From: Mercenaria mercenaria | Lineage: Eukaryota > Mollusca > Bivalvia > Venerida > Veneridae | Reading direction: 5' to 3' | DNA: 64,000 nt | Assembly: GCF_021730395.1 (NCBI RefSeq) | Contig: NW_026463193.1 | Span: forward strand, 1-64,000 | Part shown: in pieces, positions 48,320 through 58,828 of the stretch | How positions within the stretch are numbered: position 1 is the first letter of the stretch | How the letters are laid out: every line of letters begins with the position of its first letter | Program-made: the position numbers and the translations under genes | Notes under the pieces: generated by a model | What the model was told of the DNA's origin: nothing | The model's input: the letters and a program-made list of their open reading frames with translations, nothing else | The model's database searches: none

Positions 48320-48560
48320 GTTCGTCCGTCCTATTTTAGTGCCGTGATCACTATGACCTTGACCTACTAACCTCCAATACATTGGGGGTCATCTTCTCCA
48401 TAACTCCAGGTCATGCTATCAAGTTTGAAAATACTGGATCAAGTGGTTCTTAAGTTTTCATGCAGAAATAGTTTTCAATGTTTAGGTCCCTGTGATCTTG
48501 ACCTTGGACCTATTGACCCCAAAACATTAGGGGTATGTACTTAATAAACCTAATCATGGT
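48320..48560. repeat. Tandem-core repeat with TGACCTTGACCT motifs
   Basis: Two related units (ATGACCTTGACCTACTAACC near 48353 and TGATCTTGACCTTGGACCTA near 48493), about 140 bp apart. Inverse AGGTCA half-sites again. Confidence 0.55.
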
Positions 48561-49126
48561 ATTAAGTGTTTAGAGTTGGACACTATGCCTCCCTCTTTGA
48601 TTTTCTCTCTTTGATTGCATCTGACGGGAGAGGGGGAGGACTCTATGATAAGCAGTTTTTAAATCCCACCAGGACTGAACTGTTTTGATATCTATCTTCT
48701 GCAGTGACAGGGAAAGAATTTTTGTCCATGGGACAATGGCCCATCATACACAATTTATTATGTGACATTTAAAAATTTCATGTGACATTCAGAAATTTCT
48801 ACTGGACATTTGCGACTTGTGTGCTAGGAATTCGCACTGTAGTATGTATTTATTTCAGATTAAAGAAGCTCTTAATTAGATACAAGTATAACAACTAAAA
48901 CTGTAACAGCTTAACAGCTTTAATGTCAATAATATTCAAAGCAGTTTACATTTGATACTGGGTAATTTGGAGTTTGTTTACTCTACTTTCCTGGTAGAAC
49001 TGAACAGTACTCCTTTATACCACTGATAATAAATGTAAGTCTTCCGAAGAATGCTCTAATCATACCCTGTGTAACATTCTTAAAAGAATTTTACAGCAAT
49101 GTACCTGTATGTGATAAAAGTAAAAT

Positions 49127-49880
49127 TTGCCAACATTTAATACTTTGGAAGAAGAAGAAGAAGCAGACCAAGTGTACTGTTACTTCTATGAACAATTATT
49201 TAAAAGCACAGAGAACTTTACGTGTAACAGTAGACATCCACTCAGTATTAGACTAGGTATGACACTAAGAGCACAAACTGCTTGTTTACTTATTATAAAA
49301 ACTTCAACAGAAATAAATATATTTAAAAACGGGGTGTTGTTATTTTCATCGCAAGTCAATTTCTCATTATTGTTGATATCCTTTTTGTAAAACTTAAAGG
49401 TAACTTTTTTTGCCCTTTTAGTAACAACAATTTCCTCTTTCTTGGGGACAAATATTGAAAACTGACATAAAAATCAAAGTCTAGAATAAAACACTATGTT
49501 AAGTTAACACATGTTTTTAAACACTGAAAGCACTTTGAATCCCCACACTGGTTACATTCCTTTACATAACATTTGCACTATTAAATAGTTTCATTCTTTT
49601 GCATTCAATACAGTTTAGCTATGTGACACAGGGCTCATCGCCACTTAAAACTTACGTGACATTTTTTATTTTTATGTGACTATGGCTCATGTCTCATGGG
49701 TTTCCCAGTCACTGCTTCTGGCCTGTTTCGTCGGGCCCTTGTTTTTTGAAAGATCAGGGTTTAATCAAATTCTACACTATAGAACGAAATTTGATTCCAA
49801 TTTGAAGAACTACCTTAAGTCAATAACATACCTCTAATTAACCTCTAACAATAAAACACAATAATGTCTGCACAGTGGCA
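49127..49880. other. Unassigned stretch with GTGACAT-rich sequence
   Basis: No supported gene. The 87-residue frame at 49127-49390 has no family likeness. Confidence 0.3.
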
Positions 49881-49884
49881 CTGG

Positions 49885-50215
49885 TATACCTTCATTTTGG
49901 TATTAAATTTCCTCTGTAATGAAGGAATATTTATCACAATAATTCCAAATATAGGTCAGTGTAACACTTCTTATTTTCCAAAAATGAGATATAGCTAACA
50001 GAATTGTTTCTTTTCACATCAATTACTAAACACTTTTTTACATAATGAAACAACCGAAACTTGGCGAAAGCTACGAGATATAATTCGTCGTTTCGCGCAC
50101 TCAGATATGCACAACAAATCGCGCTCTTCTCAAATGTAGGTCAATACAGTTTTCCAATTAACGAAAACGAAACTAGACTGCTATTTTTCGAAAATCAATA
50201 ATAATCTACTAGCCA
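49885..50215. repeat. Diverged direct repeat, copy 2
   Basis: Partner of 47560-47885. Confidence 0.6.
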
Positions 50216-50300
50216 GGGGCGGATCCTGGATTTTTTCCAGGGGGGTCCAAATGGGGATAGGTGCAGGAGGGGGTAACAAGGATGAAAAAAATCATTATTG
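50216..50300. repeat. Transposon-terminus-like sequence
   Basis: CCAGGGGCGGATCCTGGATT with AGGGGGGTCCAAATGGGG resembles ends shared by many animal DNA transposons (CAGGGGCGGATCC type). No partner end found in the window. Confidence 0.4.
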
Positions 50301-50926
50301 GCCTTGACTAAGTCTTCTAAAGGGTTATTAAAAATATAATATAAATCATGTACATCTATTGCCATTATCGATCAATCTGATCACCTCGGTTTTTGTATTG
50401 ATTATTGATGAATAGTTGATTCCTGTTTAGTTAATTTCTTTTCATGACTGTTGTAACCTAGGCAAAGATACAAAAACAACAACAAATGTATTTAATCTAA
50501 TGAAATACAGCTTTTTTTCTAGGTAAATTAAAGTCATAAGACAAGACAGTACTGTCAAGCAGTTTTTGTACTAAATCAACTTTGTGTTAACAGCAGTGTA
50601 ATGTGCACTTTCCCATGCAGACAGTAGATTAAAACATTTTTATAAGTGATTGAAAACTGACCACAAACGTTTGGGGGTCACAATACATTGAAAAGTAAGT
50701 CAAGATATATTTAATGGTTGAAAAATATCAGTCCGTTTAAATTAATATGTGCCTAGCACTACAAGACCAAAGAGGTCTGACTGTAAATAAATTCTTGTAT
50801 CTAGGCCATGGCCTTTTCTGACTACAGAAGATTATAGTATTGTGGCACTTCACTTGTGCTGTATTTTCTGTCATAAATATTAATTAAAGTAATAACTTGT
50901 ATCTAAATGTAATGTCATGATGTTAA

Positions 50927-51170
50927 TGCACCTGTCAATATTTTGCCCACCCGGGGGAGTGGCGGGCATACACGGGACTTTAGACAGAAGACCATTCCCG
51001 ACAGGCGGGAATTTGACAAACATTTGATGTACCAACCAGGCTCTAGGGTGGGATTTAGACAAAAAAGGTTGTCCCTAGGGTGGGGATTTAGACAAAAAAA
51101 ATTTTGAAATGTCAAATTCCCCTGGGTCGACCCGCCGCCCCCCTGGACGGGCAAAATATTGACAGGTGCA
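50927..51170. mobile_element. MITE with 22-bp TIRs and TAA target duplication
   Basis: Ends TGCACCTGTCAATATTTTGC and exact inverse; TAA directly outside both (50924-50926 and 51171-51173). 244 bp, G/C-rich inside, with a repeated AGGGTGGGATTTAGACAAAA phrase. A 3-bp T(A/T)A duplication fits PIF/Harbinger MITEs. Confidence 0.8.
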
Positions 51171-51174
51171 TAAT

Positions 51175-52050
51175 ATTCACTAACAATACAATGTGATAAT
51201 TCATTTCTACATGCAATTCTTTGTCACACTTCTGATTTTACCTGTTGAGTTTCAGGTTTGAACTTGTATTTGTATACAGTTAAATACTACCACCTTAGGC
51301 ATACAAGATAAGATAAATAAAATAAAATGGTTAACTGTTCATAAACAAATCAAGGACCAGCAGTCCTAGTGCTAAGCACTTCTTAATCAAAATATGTATA
51401 TGTCTGATGATGAGAAAATGATTATAATTTTCAGTGAAGAAATATTGTATATATATATCTGCCAAATCATGCTTTCATATTTTACTTGAAAGGAGAAAGA
51501 AACTATACAGAAGAACATGATATTAGTAATTTTTAGTATAAATGTAAATAAGGGTCAGTAGTACATTTTAGCTAACATTTTTTTTTATTGTCTTACTTTG
51601 ATCTAGGGAGTAGTAGCTAATCAGTTCATTTACAAGAGGATTTTCAACTTTTTACAGACAGGGGATTTCAAAATAAAAAACAGCATTCTTATTAATGCAC
51701 AAGTTATATCTTATGTGTTCACTTTTGTTTTGTTTAGATGCATCCTTTTAATCTAATTTTATGTCAACTGATCCTTAGTCTTACTATGTGATTAGACAGT
51801 AGTAAATGTAAGAGATTACCCATACTTCATAATAATCAAGAACAATATTTTGTTTTTACCATTTGTCAGGTAAGCATTAAAGACTTATTTTTATCCAAGT
51901 GTTGAATTTGTACAGCATCTTTGATATATTAGTTTGGAAGGCAGTTTTGCCCTAAAAGACCCTTGGGCAAACTGTTTCAAGAGTTCACCAAGGACAGACC
52001 CCGCTGCCTGGACAACAGATATGCCCATCCTTTGAAATGGACCAAAAATT
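51175..52050. other. AT-rich sequence, no gene seen
   Basis: No supported feature. Confidence 0.4.
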
Positions 52051-52054
52051 ATGT

Positions 52055-52400
52055 AGTGATGGTAGATTTATATCAGCCTTGCTGTTGGGTTAAGACTTTA
52101 GCGATGTGGTTAGAGTCGTGAGGTCCGGGGTTCCAGTCCGAGTAGGGACCTTGGTCTTTTCTCTCCAAGGGATTACTTTAATGGTGTCGGAAGTGTTTGA
52201 AGGACTCATGGGGTGTGCATGGAGCTGGTAAGCTCTGAAAAGTAAAGGGGGAGAAGTGTAGTGATAGTAGATTTACATAGGCCACTTCCAACAGCCTTGC
52301 TGTTGGGTTTACAATTTAGCGACGTGGTTAGAGTGCCCGCCTACGGATCACGAGGTCCGGGGTTCAAGTCCGAATAGGGACCTTGGTCTTTTCTTTCGCA
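52055..52400 (+). mobile_element. Two tRNA-derived SINE heads in tandem
   Basis: At 52305-52375: TAGCGACGTGGTTAGAGTG (A-box region) and GGGGTTCAAGTCCG (B box). A diverged copy lies at 52095-52145 (GGGGTTCCAGTCCG). Each is preceded by GTGAT(A/G)GTAGATTTA and CCTTGCTGTTGGGTT, so the unit of ~205 bp is duplicated. Too degenerate at the 5' end and in pairing for a functional tRNA gene. Confidence 0.7.
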
Positions 52401-52459
52401 GAATTTTCTTCCGTTTCGTGGGGCACAAAGAATCGGTACGTAAACATAGACTAAAGTAC

Positions 52460-53037
52460 GGATGTCCGCCGAGTACGGCTCAAATTCAATAAAAATACTA
52501 AATAGTATAAATAAATACATAAACTATGGCCACTTCTTCTTCTTCTTTGTCTTTTCCGCCCTAAGAGGCGAACCGCATGTAATGCGTCAAATCCTCCACC
52601 AAGTGAATAGTAGTATACTTATTATTTACACTAATATGTATTTTCACAATTGTCAGTAGCATCTCAAACACATGATATTGGCGTTTCAAATTTTCCACGG
52701 TCTTTCAATTGGATGCTACGCCATTGAACAGAATTTATTAGGTATTTTTAAACGCAATTTCTGATTGGCCAATAGCGACACACCTCCCGACAGAATCGCA
52801 ACGTTTCGCACAAAATTACTCGGATATTATCGTATCGGTTTCAGTGGCGGATAATACAATTGAAAGGCCGACGGAAAAATAAAAAAGTAAATATCGCGTG
52901 TAGCAGATGCTACTGACGGTGGTGAGTGGCCATAATTTACATATTTAGTAATACTTGTTATTAATGACAAATGAATTTGACCCTTGCTAGGCTGACAAAC
53001 ATCTTTTAGTCCGTGATTTCGTACCGTTTCGATCGAG
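52460..53037. repeat. Diverged inverted repeat
   Basis: CATAAACTATGGCCACTTC (52518) is inverted at GAGTGGCCATAATTTACATA (52925), and TGTCAGTAGCATCTC (52654) at the inverse CAGATGCTACTGACGG (52903). Frames on + and - (TKYVNYGH and NKYINYGH) are mirror images of the same DNA, hence not separate genes. Confidence 0.6.
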
Positions 53038-53986
53038 GTTGGCACTGACATCGAAGATCGAAAATCAAATTAAATTTCTAGCCAGTTTTAAACTTCGAGC
53101 CAGGTCGAAGATCGAAATTCAACATTGCATATCAATTTCGTGCTTGCTTTGAACTTCTAGCCAGCTCGAAGATCTAAATTCAAGATAGAATTTCTAGCTG
53201 GAGTTGAATTTCGAGCCAGCTCGAAGATCGAAATTCAGATTTTCAAAAAGTTGAATATCGAGCTGGTGTTGAATTTCGAGCCAACTCGAAGCTCGAAATT
53301 CAACCCCAGCTCGAAATTCAACTTTTTAAAAAACTGAATATCGATCTTCGAGCTGGCTCGAAATTCAACCCCAGCTCGATATTCAACTTTTTGAAAATCT
53401 GAATTTCGATCTTCGAGCTGGCTCGAAATTCAATCTAGCTCGAAATTCAACTTTTTGAAAATCTGAATTTCGATCTTCGAGCTGGCTCGAAATTCAGCCC
53501 CAGCTCGAAATTCAACTTTTTGAAAATCTGAATTTCGATCTTCGAGCTGGCTCGAAATTCAGTCCCAGCTCGAAATTCAACTTTTTGAAAATCTGAATTT
53601 CGATCTTCGAGCTGGCTCGAAATTAAACCCCAGCTCGAAATTCAACTTTTTCAAAATCGGAATATCGATCTTCGAGCTGGCTCGAAATTCAACCCCAGCT
53701 CGAAATTCAACTTTCAAAATCTGAATATCGATCTTAGAGCTGGTTCGAAATTCAACCCCAGCTCGAAATTCAACTCTTTGAAAATCTGAATATCGATCTT
53801 CGAGCTGGCTCGAATTCAACTCCAGCTCGACATTCTATCTTGAATTTCGATCTTCGAGCTGGCTAAAAGTTCAAAGCAAGCACGAAATTGATATTCAATG
53901 TTGAATTTCGATCTTCGACCTGGCTCGAAGTTTAAAGCTGGCTAGAAATTTAATTTTGATTTTCGATCTTCCATGTTAGTGCCAAC
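53038..53986. mobile_element. Palindromic-module TIR element with 65-bp core units
   Basis: Ends GTTGGCACTGACATCGAAGA and near-inverse GATCTTCCATGTTAGTGCCAAC. The inverted match continues for over 100 bp (GATTTTCGATCTTC, CTGGCTAGAAATTTAAT). The core is about eight 65-bp units of GAGCTGGCTCGAAATTCAA, CCCCAGCTCGAAATTCAAC and TTTTGAAAATCTGAATTTCG. Non-coding. Confidence 0.75.
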
Positions 53987-53989
53987 ATC

Positions 53990-54727
53990 TCGATGCTTTC
54001 GTAGTGCCACATTTCTATCTACCTGGAACTTGCAGCAGAAAGCCACTCGTTTTCTGATAGATATTTCATGAACGGGGAGGGCTAGAGACTTGGGGGTCGG
54101 TCTCATTTTGTAGCTAAGTGTACACGTGAAATAGTGATAGGTAGTTTGTTCAATTGTCTACAGAATTTATTTCACAACGGCCCGGGAAGTGAACCCATTG
54201 CTCGCAGGCTCGATTCTCGAGATTCTGGCCTTCAGTAGACATATGTATCTTTTGAAGGGGGCGCATATTTCATTACATATTTTTCATTTTTAGCTCATTT
54301 AGGATGAAAACAAGGCCATATTTTTGTCCCAGGTCCAATACTGGTGCCTGTGTTCTAGACGAGTTCATTTATCCTTGAATTGTATTTAATATGAATTTAG
54401 CCGCTGCCTATCTGACGGGAAAACCTAGTCACACAGATTTTATCTTCTTTCTGCATACATTTTTCTTTTTGATATTTTCAGTTTTGACAGTAAGCCTGGC
54501 GGTTTTCTCTTCAGCCTTTTGTTATGAAAATTATGAACAAAGGCAAATGTTTTAAAATATTTGGTTTAAATAAACAACATCTAATCATTTCTTCAAATGT
54601 GTCAAGACTAGACTGACGATGGAAAATGGTGTTCATAGATATAGTTGGGTGCACAGAATCTAGTTCCAAAATGCATCAGAGGCCACTAGTCCAGTATATA
54701 CCTACAGTCGGTGCTATGGGTCCCAAC
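53990..54727. other. Unassigned sequence
   Basis: No gene or repeat recognised. Confidence 0.4.
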
Positions 54728-54897
54728 GATCATCCTTGCTTTATGTTTTTGTGTTGATGTTGTTTTTTGTTTTTTTTTGACAATGTCCGCAAAAATATGT
54801 TAAATGTTAAGCGAGCATAAAAATGTAAAAGTACAATATATTAGAAATGGCGGGATCATTATAATGATATAAAACTCTCTAAATTTATTCATTGTTA

Positions 54898-56901
54898 TTT
54901 AACATATAATAGATATCCATTGGATTGTCAATATTTTACATATATTCTTCAAATAAAAACTCTAAAACAGTTAATTGGCACTTAGGACCCAGTTGTTTGG
55001 GCAATTATGAGTAAAGGCCAAAGACGGCAAGTCTTTTTCTTTGACAAAGTAAAATTTTTAGGTAATTACATGTATTGTTTTGGCATCAGTAGACCAACAT
55101 AACTATGGGGTAGTGATCTTATTTATTTTAATGATTTTTATTAAAGTAATACTAAAAAAAGTAAGGTTGATAACTGGTGAATGTAAGGATCGTGTGAACT
55201 GTCTTACATCCCTCTGCATAGCTGGATATCAACCCGAAATCATATTATAAGTAAATAAAAAATAAAAATAGTTAGACGGGTTAGACTGTCAACATTCTTG
55301 GTCATATACTGATAGCTGAAAGATATATGCTGGTCAAGCGAGATATTAGTTAGAATAGTTGAGCTACATCATATTCATATATAACCGGTCACCCCAGGCA
55401 ACTCTATTAATTACCAATCAGCTATAATTGTTATGGCTGATTCAGCAAAGGAGATAAAGACAGTAATAAGCTTAAAGAAAGAATAATAACAATAAAAAAC
55501 AATGTTTGTTGCTTCTTGTCCTGTCCCTCCTATAATACAGTACAGACGCCATGGTGTACACGAATATATATACTATAACTGTATATTTAATTGTTGCCAT
55601 ACCATGTGACCCTTATGTTTTATCTGTAAATATGCCAAATGTAATTATTTTATATATATTGATATTTTTTAACAGTGGCCCTAAAAAGTAAGCCGTGAAG
55701 CGGTGTTTTCTATATATTGGATTGTTTTTATTATTCATATCTTAAACAGGGTCACATGAAAGGCATTGTCTTAAATATTGTTTGATTGATGACCATTATT
55801 AATCATATGGGAGGAAGGGAGCTACATGTTGCCTGATATGTTAAAAAAGTCTCCATATTGTACATAAATATATACTTTTTCTCTTTTATAGTATAAGTAA
55901 TTTTAGCAGTTTACTGCAGAAATGGGCTCAATGTAAATAATATGGAGCAAAAGTCATCATGAGCCCATTCAAGAGTGAAACTATCTTATATATGTTCAAC
56001 AAGATAGTTTCACCACATACCAGGCAATACCAAAGAGCTATAATAAATTTTATACTTCTTTGGCAATACAGACATTACTGGTAGCTAAATGGGGCTTTAG
56101 TTTACAACTCAGATTTTTTCTGAGTTGTTAGAATCTCAATGTGATATCTGGCAACATTGTTATTCTTATATGGTCATCATCAATATTCAGTAATTATAAG
56201 GTCCAGACATTAGTTAAGTAAGCAAAAATAAAAATTTAGGTAAAATGACAGAGGCAGTATATAAAAATGGTTATGGTTGATGTAAAAACATACTTTTTCA
56301 CATCAAAAATGATTTATTTTCTATTTACAGTACCAATCAGGTGGTTTAATTCGTTTTTTCTGGTTTTTCAGAAAAATCAGACTGACCTACTTGATTTGTA
56401 AACAACTTTAGGACAGCCAATCACGACAAAGCATACAATGAGGTCTTAACCAATCAGCGTTGGCTTACCAAAAGCGTGGTTCGGCTGAAAAATGTAAACA
56501 AACAGAAGTTTTTCAATAAATTTAGGACTTTGCTGTCTCTGTCAGATCTATAAATATAGTTTTAAATATAAAAAATATTTTAATAATTAATATAGTATAA
56601 AGTGGGGAAAACAAAATGCATTGACACACTATTATATATGAGGTACATAAAAGAAGACACACATATATAAATGAAGAAGTATAATAAGTTAGTCTTTCTT
56701 CTAACTGTAGTTTTTATGGTAAATGTATGGGATTAAGTTCCCATCTTATTCACAGTCCACTGGTGGTCACTTTAACCTACTTTGGACTGTGAATTATGGT
56801 ACACACTCTACACGTAGCCTATAAAGTGTTGTTATATAATTGAAGCTATGCTCGCCCATATGGTCTTAACCGGTGGCGAGGGTAAACAAACTCAACACAC
56901 A
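54898..56901 (+). mobile_element. 2.0-kb insertion, retroposon-like 3' end
   Basis: Lies between copies of CATTGTTA (54890-54897 and 56902-56909), an 8-bp target duplication. The last ~60 bp (CCCATATGGTCTTAACCGG, GGCGAGGG, AAACTCAACACACACA) match the 3' end of the insertion at 57122-57846. A (CA)n tail with a shared 3' end and differing 5' parts suggests a non-LTR retroposon family. No coding sequence recognised. Confidence 0.6.
55921..56013. repeat. Pair of consecutive hairpins
   Basis: AATGGGCTCA/TGAGCCCATT (10-bp stem, 55921-55969), then GTGAAACTATCTT/AAGATAGTTTCAC (13-bp stem, 55975-56013). Both stems are perfect. Confidence 0.8.
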
Positions 56902-57121
56902 CATTGTTAGGCTTAAATGACTGTTTTTAAGACGGATAAGACTTCGCAAGTAAGACATGGAACGGTATCCACTTGATTGCGTTGCATAGCCACCCACTCG
57001 AAACGGCGTGAATAATTCTATGAAAATAGACACGCTTTGTTTTAACAAGTAGCCCTTTACATAAAAAGAGTTTTAACAGTTACTTGTTCCCGATAAACAC
57101 TATATTTGAGGCGATATTGTC

Positions 57122-57846
57122 TCCGACCTCCTTGGTGCGTGCACGTCGCGGAGAGGGCACATATGGCGCTAACTGGGTCAGCGCCCTAACTAGGTCAACG
57201 CTTGATCTAGTTAGCGTCACATGACTAAAACCAAGGAGTGTGGCCTTAAAAGAGGGATCATCTAGTCTGCTTGCCATCATGTTGGACCTCTTTTCTACAA
57301 CCGGGGTGCCGGGTCTGGTTGATCCCGGCCAACTCGATGCCGGATTACCATCTCTGAGGGATCCTGATACCTCAGCTGGTTCATCGACGAGGCTGATGTC
57401 GGCTCGGAACCCCCGACTCGATGCCGGATTACCATCTCTGGGGATTTTTATATTGTTTTACTCCAGCTGGTTCATCGACAAGGTGGGACATCGGAACCAG
57501 GCTTCCGGATGCGGCACTTCGGACAAGACAGTTGGTGGAGGCGACGTACAACGTGGTGGCGAGATCCTTCAGACTGGAGATCAGACCGTTTAAAATGTAG
57601 ACGTAATAACAACGTTGTCAACAACATTTAAGAAGAATCACACAACAGATGTCACAGAAACACGACGACATACACAATAGATGACACATAACTATGAAGA
57701 CATATAACTACGATGTAATATAATTGATGTTCTATAACGGGAGTGAAGAAAAGACGATGTGACGAAGGAGGAGGGAATAATTGCAGCAACAGTCGCCCAT
57801 ATGGTATTAACCGGTGGCGACTATAAATAAACTCAACACACACACA
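57122..57846 (+). mobile_element. 0.73-kb insertion, retroposon-like
   Basis: GC-rich 5' part (CCTCCTTGGTGCGTGCACGTC) with a tandem duplication (ACTCGATGCCGGATTACCAT at 57339 and 57417), AT-richer 3' part, and the same 3' terminus as the 2.0-kb insertion (GTATTAACCGGTGGCGAC then AAACTCAACACACACA). Looks like an internally deleted LINE or SINE; no RT seen. Target duplication not clear. Confidence 0.55.
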
Positions 57847-58414
57847 CTCAAAAAGTGGCAAAAATCTCCTTCCCCCGCCGGACTGTACAGAAGTGTTTGA
57901 ATAAACGGCACAAATCTCAGCTAAATGGACACATGTGCTAGAACATAGACACATTTGCGCTCAGGTGCACCCATCATTTTCATTTGATTCGTTATTTAAC
58001 GGGTAGAAATTCCTTTAAATCATACTTACAATACCAGAAATTTGTAGTATCGCCCATATTTCTCCATCTGATCGGCGTAAAATTCACTGCTCAAACAACG
58101 TTGGAACCACTTGATCTGATAAAGCTATGGCCAGTGTGAACCCAAATTGATAAAAACAATGAATGGTCATTACAATGCAAATAAATCAGGCTAGACTAGA
58201 TCAGAAAATGCAAAAGCCTTGCGTTCTATTTTATGATAATATTTATTACCACTCTGGTGAGTGGTGATATTGCTCTAGAATTTTCACACAAACGTAATTT
58301 TGGTTGAGAACGAATCCATCTCCAAACAGATGCCATTAACATTTCGGTACAACACATATTTGGCCATACCAAATTGATTCATAGTTCTTCGGAAAATTTT
58401 CAAAAAAAATGGGA

Positions 58415-58520
58415 GCGAGCGAGCGAATATTTTTTTTTTTCTCAATTTTGATTTTTTCAGAGGCGGGTAGTTTTTACATGGAGCGAGCGGGTATTTTTTT
58501 TTTTTTTTTTTTTTTTTTTT
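58415..58520. repeat. GAGCGAGCGGGTA/poly-T repeat
   Basis: GGGAGCGAGCGAGCGAATATT with a T run, repeated as GGAGCGAGCGGGTATT with a 27-T run (58494-58520). A similar unit (GTGCGGGCGGGTGAATTTTT) lies at 62410-62440. Confidence 0.7.
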
Positions 58521-58828
58521 GCAGTTATGATTATACATGAAGTTAACATTTCTTTAAGAATAACACAGAACTTTAACATTTACAGTGCGACTAACACAGT
58601 AGATAGCTTTTCTATATGTTTTAAAGACTACATGAATGGTTTTGCAAATAAATTCTTGCTAAAACTCACTGAATCACTTTGTTTTTATTTTGTATTTATA
58701 ATTACTAAGGGATGAGTGTCTTATTTTTTAATTTTGATTGTTCTACATTAATCAGAAGGCGTGCCCATTTAACTGCAGAGGATGAGGAATATTTAACACA
58801 AAATGGGCACCCAAGTGGAATAAATAAC

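Larger units (their letters stand above)
54728..58138. mobile_element. Second copy of the foldback element (right half), split by two insertions
   Basis: 54728-54897, 56903-57121 and 57847-58138 match successive parts of 37775-38470 in the same orientation, ending at the same GGCCAGTGTG terminus. The two gaps are insertions of 2.0 kb and 0.73 kb. The left half is absent. Confidence 0.85.

Noticed and set aside
52305-52385. tRNA gene
   Set aside because: A and B boxes are present but the 5' end and stems do not form a clean cloverleaf, and the unit is duplicated with SINE-like context.
53577-53819. 80-residue repeated frame
   Set aside because: Translation of the 65-bp repeat units; no independent evidence of coding.
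57240-57593. 117-residue frame on +
   Set aside because: Lies in the 5' part of a retroposon-like insertion and contains a tandem DNA duplication; no protein family likeness.
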